DNA of 64,000 nt from Lucifuga dentata (taxonomy: Eukaryota; Chordata; Actinopteri; Ophidiiformes; Bythitidae): contig VXCM01002588.1 of the NCBI GenBank assembly GCA_014773175.1, forward strand, positions 159,226-223,225. Direction: 5' to 3'. The notes under the pieces are model-generated. The model had not been told where the DNA came from. It did not search any database and was given only the letters and a program-made list of their open reading frames with translations. Both the position numbers and the translations under genes were made by a program. Of this stretch, positions 1 through 15,100 are shown piece after piece (the stretch's first letter is position 1; each line of letters begins with the position of its first letter).

Positions 1-172
1 CTTTTTTTTTTTTAAATCTCCGTCTTGTTTTTGTCTCCTCATTCTCCCTTTCTTCTCTTGCCTTGTCTCATCTTGTCCTTCTCTCTACCTTTTTTTGTGC
101 CCTGATCATTTCTCCTGCATTTCAAGTATCCTTCTTCTCGCAAACTTTTTTTTTGCCTCTCTCCCTCCGTAC

Positions 173-283
173 CTTCCTCTTACGGGTGGTGAGAACCTGG
201 AAAGGCTGGATCTGCCTCTTCTCACGATCCCAAGCCACTGCTTCAGAGTCCAGCACGCAGGACACCACCGACTCCTTCTTCAC
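173..283 (-). CDS. lig1: lig1 exon 19: motif III (last exon in the window)
   Basis: The exon codes [19 protein letters not shown] and then [10 protein letters not shown] followed by [17 protein letters not shown] is nucleotidyltransferase motif III with the conserved acidic residue. A donor-like GT follows CAG inside the exon at 195-196, but reading on gives the conserved LTTRKRK and a better-placed donor (gtacgg) at 171-172, so the exon is taken to 173. Positions 1-172 are pyrimidine-rich intron. Confidence 0.93.
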
Positions 284-3200
284 CTGGGGAAAGAAATGAC
301 AGACAAACAGCAGAAGGAGAATTAGTCATAAATGAAGGAATTACCATATATACTCAAGTATAAGCCGAGTTTTTATTAACAAATTTCACAAAGCAAATCC
401 AAGAGAAATTCAAATTTGATCCCAGAGAACGAAATTTCCAGGGGTGGAAATACTACCCATTACCACTACCCATGGAAAATAGTTTAAATCATACCTTAGA
501 ATGATGTATTTCCTGACAAAATATCTTATCCAGCACATTTTGCGGCAGCCAGTAAGTGCTGTTGTGATTGGTCAAAGACAAAAGAATGGTCCAATCAGAG
601 ACGACCTGATAAAAGTGCTGTTTCACATACCGGTATGGTACCATTGTTTGGTAGTCTCATTCAACACGTTTTGTGATTAGCAAGAAGTTTGAGATTAAAT
701 ACAACACAGACAGGAAACTACACGGACTCAGAAGAGGAAAAGAGCATCAAGGACTGGAATGAATTGTTTGGCGATTCAGACGAGGAAGAGGAGTCCGGAA
801 AAGTTAAAGTCAGCTATTGTCAGTTACGCTAATCAGCTGCTGCAATAAATATCATGTTTACCGGTACCGTGGATTATTTTCAGAAAATCACAGGAATACT
901 ATGACAATACCCAGAAAAACAGGTAATTTGCTAAACAAATAAATTGATGAACAACATCAGGGGGTCAGCTTATATAAGAGTTTCTTTAAACCCATCTGAA
1001 AGGTAGGAAAAAATGTTTTAATTCACCGTTCCAGTAGTATGCTTTGGTTGATTGGTATGACTGTCAGTCATGTTACGTGTATGAAAACCGAATATATTAG
1101 CTCAAACAAGCATGATTGCCAGTAAGGTCCTTTAAAGGCCCACAACACCAACAGTTCCAGAACCAGCTCAAGCTCTCTAGAAAGACAAACAAAAACTCCT
1201 TAAACCTTAGCATGGAAGGGAGAAAAAAGGAAAATAAACTTTGGGAGGTGCAATGTAAAGAAAGATCAGTTTGTTGTCAAATGTTCTGGAATTTATCACA
1301 TTCGCTTTTTTCCTCCCCCTAAATTTACTGTATTGCTACACTCCAGTTGCCAAGTCTTTCTCTGTAGTCTCTTCTCTATCAAATTACTAAACTGTACAAA
1401 CACACCCCCTCTGTTGGTCAGATTTCCAAACTCTGCCAAAAGCCAAATGCTTCACTGAGACATTCTGCAGTTTGTTTCTTTGTTTTTTCTCACGTCTGCA
1501 TGCAGGAAGAAGTTTGCCAGCTGAAAGATATTACTCTGTGCAGAAGAAAACCTCGCTTTGTTGCTGTATCTTGTGGGCAGATTATATTGACCATCTCTGC
1601 TGATTTTCAAGATCAGAACAAGCCGCTAATTATCTGTGCTACCAGATCCTGTTTGTAAGGCTTAAGGATGTTAATCTTTTTGCCTCCTGATCGATTTGGT
1701 GCCACCAAGTTTCCTTCAAACACGGCTGAATTTACAGCTTTAGTTTAGTCGTGGCGTTTTGAGCCAGCTCATCATCCAGCGTAAGCTAAAGGGTGATCAG
1801 CAACGACCAGTAAGAGATTCAGTGCAAGTAAGCTGTGTTAGAGGTTAGAGGGTGTGAGGCAACGGTCTCTCCATAATAAATCAAACATAAGCAGTTATGC
1901 TCGTTGGGTCATTAGGCTAATTAAAGCAATAATTACCAAATGTTTCTGTGTCAACATGGCTGCCTTCACTTCATGTATGGGCTGTATTTATATTAACTTC
2001 ATAATTCAAAGCATTAAAGCGCTATTGTAGCTTGAAGAAAATGAGTTTTTCTTCATTAACATGTAACATAATGCATTGATTGCATTGCCAAATCAAATCT
2101 TATCATTTACTCTTCCCTCAAAACGTGTTATTTGTGTGACGTTTCTTCATTTTGGCAGACTGTATTCACAAGACTGTCGTCACAGAGCCAGACGCCACTA
2201 TGCTAAGGCAAATCTAACACAGATCTGAAAGAGCCACTCATTATCGCTGCATTAAATTCTTACGGGAAACGCCATCAAAAACTACTAAATGTGACAGGCT
2301 GTGTGCAATCTGTCTGCAATCACTAAAAGAGACTTTCAAACGTCTTTGCTCTTGCATTTTTCCTACAGCCGGTGGGTCCTTGAAAGTCTCCCTGGAAGAT
2401 GCTGACTTACACCTTGTTGCCTCAAGTGAAAATAGGCTTTTGTAAATGTCAAATGGGAGAAAATGTTCCCTTCAGTCATCACATAAGTTATAATAAGAAA
2501 TGCATAACTAGCTAAACATTGACTGTATCTACTCAAAACTGGCTATGAATCTAAACATTTAAGGCTCCTACATAGAGTGCACTTTTTGGTCAAAGTTTTG
2601 GTCATCACTCAAAAACGGTGTTGCTAAGTTGCAATATGAGACACCTCCACCAAAGGCCAATTTAGTGTTATTGTGACAAAGAAAGAAACTTTGGACCAAA
2701 ATCTCTCAAATTCAATGCAGCTATAACATCTATTAATCGGTAGAGATGGACAACAAGCTGGAAACGCGTTTCTGATTGCATTAATGGCTCAATCTGACAT
2801 GCATCAAACTTGATTATTACACAGTCTGACAGATTACTAAGATTTTAAAAACACCTATCTCGCAGAGTATGACGTGCAGTTTTCAAGAGGCATTAAACAG
2901 AAGAGAAAGTAACTATGGTGGCTACACTAAATGAAAACACACGCGTGTACTTTTAATCCTGCTTATCAAAATGATGTGCTGTATCTACTAATTTAAAAAT
3001 CCGGCTCCATCCTCAACGTTTAGCCACCGCTGCTCCCTGAAAGCACTTGACACTTGAAGTACAAGCCTTGATTCTTCTCTTTCCCATGACATGCAAAAAG
3101 AGCATAAATAAGTGATGCCCAAACTTTTCCCTTTGTTCAGATGTCATTTTGTCCAAAGCCTTAGAGCTTCAGCAGAGGTAATGAAGAGGCAGATGGGAGA

Positions 3201-6200
3201 GAGACAGCAAAGTAAAAAATAAATACAAGAAAGATGGGTTAAGGAGTGCAGAGAGAATAAAGAGGTAAGGCGAGCAAGAGAGAAGAGACTGCAAAAGGGT
3301 GAAAGTAAGAAAAGTTTTAACAAATAATGAAGAGAATGGTATGTGCACAGAATTAAAGAGGTGCTGAAGGCAAAAACAAAAAAGGTGACAGTAGACAGCA
3401 GTCAGAAGCATCATCAGGCAACAAAGAAAGAGAAAGAGAAAAAATGGAAGAGGATAGTAGGAGAAGGATAGATGATGAGGGAAAGGTTATGAAGGAGGAT
3501 CAAGAGGCAAAAATAGCAGAGACAAATCAAAAAACTGGGAGAAAAGGAGAAATTACAAACAGGCAGCATCAAAACTTTTAAAAGGGATGAGAGAGAGAGT
3601 GAGGAGAGGTAGAAAGAGAGGTAGAAAGAGAACAGTGAGGAGTGAGAGCCTGCACGGTATCGCCATGAAGTAATAAAGAGACAGAGAGAAATGATGAGGC
3701 ACAAAAAAAGAGAGGTGGACAGAGAGCAATAAGGTGAGAGTGAAAAACACAGAGGCGTGGAGCTTTGAGGAGTTATGAAAAGACAAGGAGAGAAAGAGAA
3801 AGATGAGCCTGCAAGAGAAATGTGAGAGGTCAGATGAAAAGATGGACAGAATCAGAGGATGAGACAGGAGACGCAGGTATTGTTGCCGGTCGACCAGTAA
3901 CACAATTTTTACACTTTTGCAGCTGCAAACATCCACCTTCCACCTCTTCCTCGTCTTCTCAACTTTCCTCGAAATGCGATAATTTGTGTTTGGGAGTAAT
4001 TGCATGACAACCTGGACAAACAAGCGACACCTTTGAAGGAAATGCATCGTTTCCCAAAAATGTTATCAAAACCTGATTAAAGGCGTCTGATATATCATGC
4101 TTGATGAAACAGACAAACAGTGCAGCACTTCCCCGAGGCCAGTAGGTGGAAAATTTGGAAACGCTAACATTCAGAGGATTCATTTCTGCAAAGTTTATCA
4201 GATGGTGTGAGGAATGAAAAGAAACCATTTTGCTCGTCTAAAATGTTATTTGCCTCTGAAGGTATGCTGTCAGACATGTTAGTTAGCAGCTGTGTCTCAA
4301 AAACAAATGGCAGCGATTAGATTTTGCTACAAATCCAGATCCAGGTGTGAATCCAAGAGATGTTAAAAATGATTTCTTGGCATTGTGGGACAGGGCATTT
4401 CTAAACGTTTTAGCTATTTTCTCATTATGTAATGCATTATCTGCATAAATATATGGCATATGCATCACGTGATTGTCACTATCTATTTTGGACCAGATTG
4501 AAAATTAGAAAATGTATTCAGTTATTAAAATATAGAGGACTGTGCAGCCTTGTTGGAGGTATGAGCTCAGAGTGTTTTCTCCTTATTTGATTAAGCTCAG
4601 ATGTGTTCAAAAGTGGTCATCAGTCTGAAATCCACAACTGAAATCCTCAAATTAGCGGTCATGCAATGCAACAAAACAGAAAATCGCTGCCAAATCATTG
4701 TGTAAACACAGGCGAGTGTTTTTTTTTTGTTTTGTATTTTAAAGAAAAAGCCATATCTGAAACTGGTAAATAAAAAGTTATCCACTGTTGCCCATTTTAC
4801 ATTTTCTTTTTATTTTCCAGTTTCAGATAGCCAGCACTGACCAGCATCTCGGAGCTGTTGTGTTTTCACTGTTGCAGATGACACTGGTATTTGATGTGTA
4901 CTACTTAAAGGACCATACCGGCCATTTTGCGTGTTTGAGCCTAATTTATTCAATTTTCATACGTTATGTTACTGACAATTATTTCCCAAAGGATAAAACC
5001 GCATTTCATCTTTCTTGATATTTTAAAATTACGTAACTTCGAAAAAATCCTGAACACACATCTTGTTTGTGATGATGGATTACCTATCCCAAGAACGTTT
5101 CAAGTATCAACAAGTTGATTTTAATAGCAGACCAGAATGAATTGAAACCAATGGCGGTCTGGAAGGCAGGAAAAAAAATGTTTAATTCACCATTCCAGTA
5201 GTATGCTTTGGGAAATGATTGTTATTAACATTACATCTATGAAAACTGAATATATTAGGCTAAAAAATGAACGGTATGGTCCTTTAATGAAGCAGGTAAC
5301 TGTAAGCTGATGTATTCTCTGATGTATTTATCTTCTTGAGTAGTTGTGGATCTGAGTCTTCTACTGCTTTTCCTGTCCTTGTTAGATGCAGTTTGCCCTT
5401 TTCTGTCTTGACAGCGGTGGACACATTTGTCTGAAATCTTCAGTTTCTTGGCAGTCTGACACGTGGAATAACCTTCATTTCACAAAGCAACAATGGACTG
5501 ATGTATTTCTTGAGAAAGCTGTTTTGTTTTGGTCGTTTTTGAACACAGAATTGAACTTTAGGAATACTAGTACCTGTACCTTGAAACCCAGTGAAGTAAA
5601 GATAATACCTGCTTATTTGAACAGGTGAGTTTCAGGTGTGCTAACATAATTACACAGGTGTCTAATAAGCAATTAGCACTTAAACATGATTAATTAAGGA
5701 CAAGCTAAAGATGTTTATCATTAGGATACTAGAATAATGGCTGCTAAAAATGGAGTTTTACAGGTTTATGTGAATAAATAGTTATAAATTAGTAATTTAC
5801 AGCAATAATAACCATTTGCAACATTATTCATATCTTGGCTGTACATTTAAATCAATTTAATTCCATCTTGGTGAATAAAAGCACTAATTTCTATCTAAAA
5901 CATTAAATTTTCTGGGTGATTTGAACATTTTGCATGCTAGTTTCCATCTATATATTTTTGGGACTCATGAGTCCCATTAGGCATAATTCTCTTTTTGTCT
6001 GCAGGGAATTTATCAGATTGAATAAGCTGCTCTGTTAAGTTTCATTTAAAATCATTCATGTTTCAGTGGTAGTTAACAAACCAAACATTAAAAAAAAAAT
6101 ACTAGAACAGCAAATGAGAGGGAGATGGAGAAGGGAGCAACCAAACTCATGCAGTTTTATTGCTTCCTATTTCACTGCAGTTACTTAATAAAGCAGAGCT

Positions 6201-7651
6201 GCATGCTGGGCAGGAGCACGCAGATAACGCCAGACCAAATGCCACAGCTTCAGCTGCTGCTGGCTCTCATCCAGCATGCAGCCACATCCTCTACAAGGCT
6301 CCAGATTTAGTTTAAACAACTTGTTTTTGTTGTTCATTAGCGTGACTATGATGATTTAAAGGACCACACCATCCATTTTGCATCTTTGGGCCTAATATAT
6401 TAAATTTTCATAAACTTAAGGTTACTGACAATCATTTCCTAAAGGATAAAACTGTATTTCAGTTTTCCTGATGTTTTGCAAAATCTCTTAATCTTTCAAA
6501 ATCAAATATTCAAGCCTTACACCCACCTTAAAAATCCATGTTTCGCCTGCTAATACTTGCGCAGCCTTATGAAGTCACAGTCATTTAAATTTTTCGATAA
6601 ACGCAGGTCTTCTTTTGGGACTATATTCCCCGGTGGAGACATACATTCACTCCATGCTTTTTATTGTGCTTAAACACTAAATTTACAAAACTTTGAAAAA
6701 ACCTGAATACACGTCTTGTTGGTGATGGTGGATTACCTATCCCAAGAACTTTTCAAGTATCAACAAGTTGATTTTAATAGCGTACCAGAATGAACTGAAA
6801 CCAATGGCGATCTGGAAGGTAGGAAAATCATTTTTAATTCACCATTCCAGTAGTATGCTTCGGAAAATGATTGTGAGTAATGTTACGTGTATGAAAATTG
6901 AATATATTAGGCTCAAACATGCAAAATGGATGGATGGTCCTTTAAGAACCTGCATTCAACAAATATATATATATATATTTTTTTTTTTGCTCAATTCTTT
7001 CAGATTAGGTTTTTGTTTTCCAATCATGAAAAATTTTCTAGAAAAACATTTGAGACTCCAGAGAGTGAATCACTACCAGGTTAAAAATATGCATCCCGAG
7101 TGAAAACCTCTGTAAAATCCAATGTAAAAAATTCAATGAAAAGGAAACAGGATAAGGTCAGCTAAGGAAAGCAAACAAACCTAAACGTTGCAGAGCTGAT
7201 TCTAACAGGCAGACAGTCGCAGAGAGAAGGAGAGGAAGCAGAGAAAACAGGCAGAACGACAAAAAAAAAAAAAAAAAAAAANAAAAAAAAAAAAAAACAA
7301 TAAAGAGTTTGTCTTTTTAATTACAGGACAGAATGAGATAAATGTGTGCAGCTTTTTATCCATGTTGCTGTAAAAGCCTCATTTGAGGCTCGCTGCTGAA
7401 ACGGATTCCTCTCTGAGTGTTTTACCTTGGGAATGCGAGAGATGATATCAGGGTATTTGCTGGTGTTGTCCTCCTGGTTGCGGCTGAATATTCGCACCTT
7501 GCCGTCCTCCAGGATGTGAATCTTTGGTGGGGAAATAAAACAGTAAAACAAAAGAAATAAAATTCAAGGCTCGAATTTAAGGGAGTTTGTAAAATGGCCG
7601 TGTGAATAATGCAGGGAGTGACAGAAAACAAACAACTGACAGCTTTCCAGG

Positions 7652-7687
<36 letters not shown>

Positions 7688-8123
7688 CCTTGCNCACACA
7701 CACACACACACACGCGCGTGCGCACACTCATGGTTGTTCATCAAATCCAAAAATCCATGTACATGTGTTTCCCGTGTCCACTGATTCCTTCTTCTTTTTC
7801 ACTCACACACATCATCACACACACCAACATGTACAAGGGATGTATAAATGAGCAGTGTGCCATGAGTCCCCCTGCTGGCTGTTTAATATAATGTCCACTG
7901 CAGTGAGTCAAGGGAGAGGGGGAAGGGGGGGGGGNATCATAGGGCTCGCTCACCCTGTCCGCCTCTCCCATTCTCTCTCTCTACTCAGTTCAAAGGTGCA
8001 GCAGTACAGACAGTCAACCCAGACTGACCAAAATTAACAATACTGCTCGAGGGGTTCATTTTACAATCAGTCTCTTGTCATCTCACTTTGTGTCTCTCTC
8101 TGTCAAATTTTCTTTTCCTCCAC

Positions 8124-8161
<38 letters not shown>

Positions 8162-9137
8162 CCTTCTCTCTTTCCTCCTCTCTCTCCTAGTGGGAGAAGG
8201 AGCTCACTCTGTCTGCAGGCCGAGGGCAAAAGCTGCACTCCTGTTTATCTTAAAAGAATAGGCACAGGCACAGGCACTCACTCACACACACACACACCAT
8301 AAAACAACACCATGCACACACACAAGTAAGCACACTGTAAGAGAAGAGGAGAAAAAAAAATACATAACATACCTCACACACACTCAAAGAGCACAGCCAA
8401 AAGGTATATGCATACAAAATTCAGGAGGCATATGTTCGGTGGCAAATGTGAGAAAAACAAACAATTGTACCGCCACGTTGGTATATAAATACGCCTACAT
8501 ACACGTGCACACACACACACACGCACACACACACACACACCCTGACCTGTGCACGCTCCCCGTCATATTTGTACTCGCAGGTGAAAGCTGCCTCGTCAAA
8601 CTTCTTCATCACCTCGCCGACTCCCTTGGTGGGGTGAGCCAACATGGGTCTCAGTGGTACGCCTGTTAGGCAATAGAAAGAGGCAAAGTAAACGGCTCAA
8701 GCGAGGAAGAAATGGAGGACAACAAAGTTTAAAAAAAATAATAAATGTGGCATGCATATTTCATGAATCGGAAAGACTTGATAAACTAATTCTAATTTTG
8801 GCCCAGAAGTAGTTTTTATTCATTTGTAACTTTTCTGCATGTGAGTGTGAAAGTGTGTGTGTGGATGAAGAGGCAGAGGTGGTGCTGACAGGCCTCCAAG
8901 TTAAGACAGTGAGGCAGATCTAAGATCAACGGGGAAGCTCAGAAATTGGAATCACACATCTCACACGACACAACAGCATCAGCATCACACTCACGGCTGC
9001 TTCTGCGACAAAAACCAAATCTGAAATGAGCTTTTTATTCTCATTTGGCCCCAAAAGGAAAGTCCTGTGACTCATTTCCCCTCAGGCTGCACTGCAAAGT
9101 TAAGCTTCAAATGCAAAGAAACTTTACGGAGAAATAC

Positions 9138-9171
<34 letters not shown>

Positions 9172-12100
9172 ACATTAATTGCAGTTGGAGAGCATGGTGC
9201 CAGTTTTTACAGGACAGTAAGTGGATGATGCTTTCTTAAATTCCCCAGCTACTTCAAGCATCTCACATTTGAAAATAGAACAGCCCCTTTAATGATTGTT
9301 TACCTGCCAAAATAGCTGCTAGATTCGCCTAACTGACCAACAACAGCCAATTTATTTTCTCCCAATTTAGTCACATTCAGATGGTGGCTGGTATTAATTT
9401 CTCACCGTGGTGCCAAGGTTCCTTATCACAAATAGCTTGACAGCAGTGTAATTGGGAGCTAATCCTTAGCTTAATGTTATCTTTTATCTTTCGGTGATAA
9501 ATGGCTCAACTAAAATACCTGACTCACCTACGCAGAGCAGGATCAATAAACACAGAGCAGTTACTGTTTTGAACTGTGTAGCATCTGTGCTTCCTGACTG
9601 GCTGGTTACCTGGAGTGAGCTTGCAGTGACTGGGCAGCTGGTCTACGCCTTCTTTCAGCAGAACTGGGATGATGACATCGTAATTGGGCATCTCACTGGA
9701 CGGGAAAGGGTGGGTAGGTGGAAGACAAGATTGAATGTGGTGGGGGGGAAAAAAAAATGGTGAAGCAGCAACAACAACAACAATGACAAAAATCAATAAC
9801 ATCCCAAATTAAAGTGAAAAGACTGAGTGAGCCAGGAATGAAGGAGAATGAGGGACAGGGCTTAAGGAGGATGAAGCATTGTAGTGGCAGAGAGGAGAGA
9901 CTGTGAAGTGAAATGAGAAGGGTTTGTTTTGGCTTCACTTACCAGTAAGTCTGTTTGAGAATGAGACTCTTCTCTTCAATCCAAGCCCGTCTGCTGTCGG
10001 TGCTCATCCCCTTCCCTGCATCGATCACAGTGGGAAGGAATCCTGTAAGGTAAAAAAAAAAAATAAAAAAATTCAAACACATCTGAGTAAGTGTTTGAAC
10101 ATTCCTGTGATAGAACATTAGTTGGATGAAAGTTCAGAGGAACTGCAAAAGCTTTGAAATATTCCAAAACATACAGCGATGTGATTAATTGTGCAGAGCG
10201 GTGTCTCAATTTTAATTTCCACAATAAATACTAGAGCATTCTTTTTCACTTGCAATTCTCTTTGAATTGAAAGAGTCAAAATGATGCAAGCTTCAAAAAT
10301 CGCAATTAAAAGATTCCATTCCCCCAATCAAGGCTAAAATTACAATTCGAACTTTTACTAAATATGCAATTATTAAATATACTATCATTTATTCATTATA
10401 ATAATCCACTTCAGCAGAAGAAACAATCTGCTCTTAGTTGACCTGCTTGATTAAATAAATAAATTGTTAACAAAAACATTTCCACACTGGACCTCAGATC
10501 AATGCAAATTTCCCCAGCAACCTTTGGTCTAATTGACTCCTATTAAAGCATACCTCCAGTTGTGAATAGCCACGAATACTAATAAGCCAGGAAGGCTTTG
10601 ATTTAATTTGGTGTCTGGTGCAGGTGGGATCAGCGCTGAGAGCAGCAAAGCAAAGCAAGGGATGACATGTCAAAACTTTCTCCTGGATGAATTCAACAAA
10701 ACATCAGTACGAGTTTGAGTCAATCTGATGCACCCAATTACATACATATCGCTGTTTGTTTTTATTATACCATGCATTTGTTTGGTTTGTAAGTTAAATG
10801 AGTCATATTTTATAACAGTTACTTGTCACAAAGCCTGTATTTCACTCAAATTTACAGCTCAAATCCAAATTCCCTTCATGGTACATGATACATGATATGA
10901 GGGATGCAAAAACGTTTGTTGACAATTTGTCATCCATATTGTAATATTTGGAGATGTTGTTCTGCATTTCAGCTTGCTGCTTCTCCAAATTGGGTCTCCA
11001 TGCTGCCGAGAAGCGTTCAGAATCTGAAAATGCAATCAAACATTGCATTTGCATACTCTAACGTAGCCGCCATAGCTGTCCACCAGGAAAGATTCACAAA
11101 AAAGGCATGGAATGAAGCGAGACAAACCCCAATTACTGAGATGCCAATTTGCCAGGGACAAATATGATCATGACCACTGTGTGCGTTGAACTATAGTAGG
11201 TGTAATTTTTACTTTAAAAAAATTACAGATGTGGCACATTGGCACGGGATTAAAATCACAAACAACTACCTCAATTATCAAAATTACATTAGATTCCCAG
11301 GTAATGCTAGCCCCATGCGACTAGTCCAAATTCCAAGCTAGCTTTTAATCAAGTAAAACCAGGAGATAATTCCATCATACCAATAAACTCACGATAAAAA
11401 AAGACACAATTTTTCAAACTCTAATTTCAAAAGGTAAAACAAACATTTGCTGAGTCCTTAAAGGACCATTCCACCCATTTTGCATGTGAGCCTAATATAT
11501 TGAATTTTCATACACGTAACGTTACTGACAATCATTTACCAAAGCATACTACTGGAGCAGTGAGTTAAATTTTTTTTCCTACCTTTCAGACCACTATTCG
11601 TTTCAGTTCATTCTGGTACGCTATTAAAATCAACTTGTTGATGTTTGAAAAGTTCTTGGGATAGGTAATCCATCATCGCGAACAACACGTGTATTTTAAG
11701 TTTTGTATTTTAGCATTTAAGCACAATAAAAAGCTCGGCGTGCATGTATATCTCCACCGGGGAATACAGTCCCAAAAGAAAACCTGTGTTTATCGAAAAA
11801 CTTTAACGACCGTGACTTCATAAGGCTGCATAACTATTAGTAGACTAAATATCAATTTTTAAGGTGGGTGTATCACTTGAATATTTGATTTTGAAAGATT
11901 ATGAGATTTTGCAAAATATCAGGAAAACTGAAATATGGTTTTATCCTTTGGGAAATGATTGCCAGTAACGTAAAGTGTATGAAAATTGAATATATTACGC
12001 TCAAACATGCAAAATGGCTGGTATGGTCCTTTAAATGTAAGCAAGCGTCAACTTATCTGGGAACTTGTGATGGGCGTTCGTCATTATTTTTGACACTTTA

Positions 12101-15100
12101 TAGATTATGATGACATTAACATCCAGGTTACCTTGTCCGGGCGGGGTCAGGCAGATAGCCTGGCTCAGAGCCGACAGGACGCTCTGCTCAGCCAAGCCGA
12201 TCCTCAACTTCCCTGCCAGAGACCTTTCAATTAAAAAAAACAAGACAACGGCCGTCAGTGATAAGACCTGAGAGCAGCCGCGACCCACACAGCTACAAGC
12301 TGGAACATATTCATACAAATGGGTACTAATACAGTGCTGCAATATGTCTCCTTTTTTTATTTTTTGCATGCAGTCACACAAGGAGTGGAGCTTCTGTGCG
12401 TATGTGCGTGTGCGTTATTTTACCTGACTATGTAGCGGGCCTCTGAGAAGCGGCACGCCACAAAGAGGCCTTTGATGATGTCGATTTTCTTATTCATGGC
12501 CTGAGGCAGCCGAGAGGAAATTGAGATTCACAGAGGAAGAGCGAGAAGAGACAGAATGCAAAAAGACTGAGGTCACCAGCGAGCACACAACTCCATGTTC
12601 AACCCAGAGAGAGAAAAAAAAAAGACTCAACAGCAACGGGAAGGAAAAGGAACTAATTGCATGACAAATTCCAGCCAGATGATGACTTATTCAAAGGCTG
12701 AAAAACAACCTTATTCCTTCCACAGTACACAAACAAACAAATACTTCCTTCTTGAGCACACACAAATTATTTCCTTTCTTTCCCTCTATGACCCCAATGC
12801 TCAGAGACAAATTGAGTGAAAACATTATTTTCCAAAGTCCTTCATCCTCTAATGAAAATGTTTTTTCTGTGGCTCACCGAGTTCCCACTCATGTTGGCAA
12901 TTTCCTTCAATTTGCTGAACACGCCCCCTGCCGTCAGATTGGAGGGTTGGAACATCATGCGTTGGTTGCTACGGGAACTCTCAGCCACGAGGCCCAAATC
13001 CCCTTTCTCTTGTGCCTCCGACTTGATTTTGTCCAACTGTCGCCCTGGCAACAAGACAGCGACAGTAAATAGGGACCACCTCGCTGGCTCATGAGCAAGG
13101 AAAGAAGGCAATGGAGAATAGTGTGTGTGTGTGTGTGTGTGTATTACCAGTTGCTTGGGCAAGAGCTTTCATCAGCACAGTTTCTCCCACACCTAGCTCC
13201 ATCCCCAGGTAAGCAGGACCCAACTGGTTCAAACACAGGTACACACAACACAGCAGGTCATCTGCAAAGGGAACGTGCACGAAAACACAGACACCACACA
13301 AATAGATGTAAATACACAGCATACGTGTGCATGTGTAGATAAAAAAAACAGAAACTCGGATATAGGAAAAAAAAAAGACACAAACATAAAATACAGAGAA
13401 GGACAGACACAAACGTGCACAAAGAAACACACTAACACATGGCCAAAGTCATCTCAGACACACCAGACAATAAAAACACACACAACACACACTCCATGGG
13501 GCACACAAAGACATGGCTACAAAGAAATAATCTCTCACACACAAACACACACACAGTGCCAGACAATCACAATGAATCTCAGAAACACACACACAAACAC
13601 AGACAGACGGACGAGCAAAGAGAAACACAACATAAAAACACCTACATATACTCATGCAACAAACACACATTCAGACACACACACACACACACCAATGAAC
13701 TGACTCATCCTCCCACTTTTATGTGCACCCTGGCTTCAGCATCATCTGGTTGATAGAGTGGCTGGCTGCCAGCTGCCTGTGTAGGTACATCAGCATGCAT
13801 TATGGGAGAGATAAAACACCATTTACCTGGAGAGAGCAGCAGCACGGAGCGAAACAGGTTCGACAGCGTCTCGATGTTTCTCAGCCTGCAAAATGACAAC
13901 GGGATTGCTTTGAGACAAAGATGATGAGCTAAATGAATTTTAAAACCTTCCTATAAATATTCTGTGGTAGAAAATGAGATTTGTCTGGAGGTTTTAATAG
14001 GAAATGGAAGGCTGGGAGGCAGATGAACCGTTCATTTCTGAAACACAATACGTCAATTAGATTAGGTGGGAAAAATAACCATTCGTTACCTGGAAGTTCG
14101 TCATTCAATATCTTCAAAATGTAAGAAACAAGAGTTTCAATTTGTAGGCCGCAGACTTAAGTTACAAACATCACTTTAAACTTTTGATCTAAGATCATAT
14201 AATGGTCCTGATGTGATGAAATTCTATAAATGCACCATAACTAGGAATTTAATGCAGTTCAGCAGCAGATTAAAAAAAAATATATACGTATATATCTGAT
14301 TTATTGTCTGTTTCTTGTCATTTTTCAGCTAAAGAGTTATAAAGGAGTAAATCAGTCAGGTTTCCTATGCAGTCAGGAGAATACAGCTAAAGGGCACCAG
14401 CTAATGCAATTAAAGCATGAAACAAGTTGTAAAATACATTCATGCTCATGTAAATCCCCCCAAAAATAATCAATTTCCTGACATTTTCTGACTGGAATTG
14501 CACCAATAAAATCCCATATTCCAGAAGTTCCAAGCAGGAAGCCTGGCTGGTAAAATGCTTTACTGTATCACCTTTGAACAGACCAGCAATCACTTTTTCC
14601 CAAGTGGTGGGTACTTGTATTTGAGATAACACCTTTCTCCATATGGAGCTCTTACCTGCCAGAGTCTTCCTCAATCTTCTCAAAAGTGCGAGCCACAGCC
14701 AGGTACGGCACTCTGGAGAGCGATGAGCATGTGGTTAGCAAGCAGTGGATGTACACTGACAGATTTACGTTCACGGGATTTAGCTGAGTCAGCCGTCTAA
14801 GGGAGCTGGCGTTTAGTGAAATGGTGGAATGGGCCTGGATTCCAGATTACTGAACTCAAACAGGACAAAGAGCAGAGCTGCTGTATGACGGATATGAAGT
14901 TTGACGTGAACAAAAACATTCTATTATCACCATAAGCTAATAGAACAAACAGAAGAGCAGTGTGTCAACTTTATAGCACTCAAATCTAAAAAATAAGAGT
15001 TTCCTGTAGTTGATTTCTGAGCTAAACCTTTGGGATTTAAATGCATTAAAACAATGAATACTGCAGCGTTCCTGACATATCAAAACAGCATTTTCTTTAT

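Larger units (their letters stand above)
284..7425. other. lig1 intron 18 (7.1 kb)
   Basis: Contains the mariner-like copy, three TTAA-type copies and the purine-rich tract listed separately, plus a poly-A run with N at 7261-7297. The rest (1136-3168, 3861-4904, 5288-6355, 6946-7260) is AT-rich sequence with no gene-like frame. A stretch near 2587-2900 is weakly similar to 40985-41290. Confidence 0.8.

Noticed and set aside
195..196. Splice donor after CAG within lig1 exon 19
   Set aside because: Reading through restores the conserved VLTTRKRK and reaches a donor at 171-172 in phase.
3169..4047. Several minus-strand frames of 80-164 codons
   Set aside because: They result from the purine-rich plus strand (Leu/Ser/Phe-rich, no motif, no splice or start context).
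13275..13753. Thr/His-rich frames of 104-142 codons
   Set aside because: They are translations of a degenerate CA repeat inside a lig1 intron.
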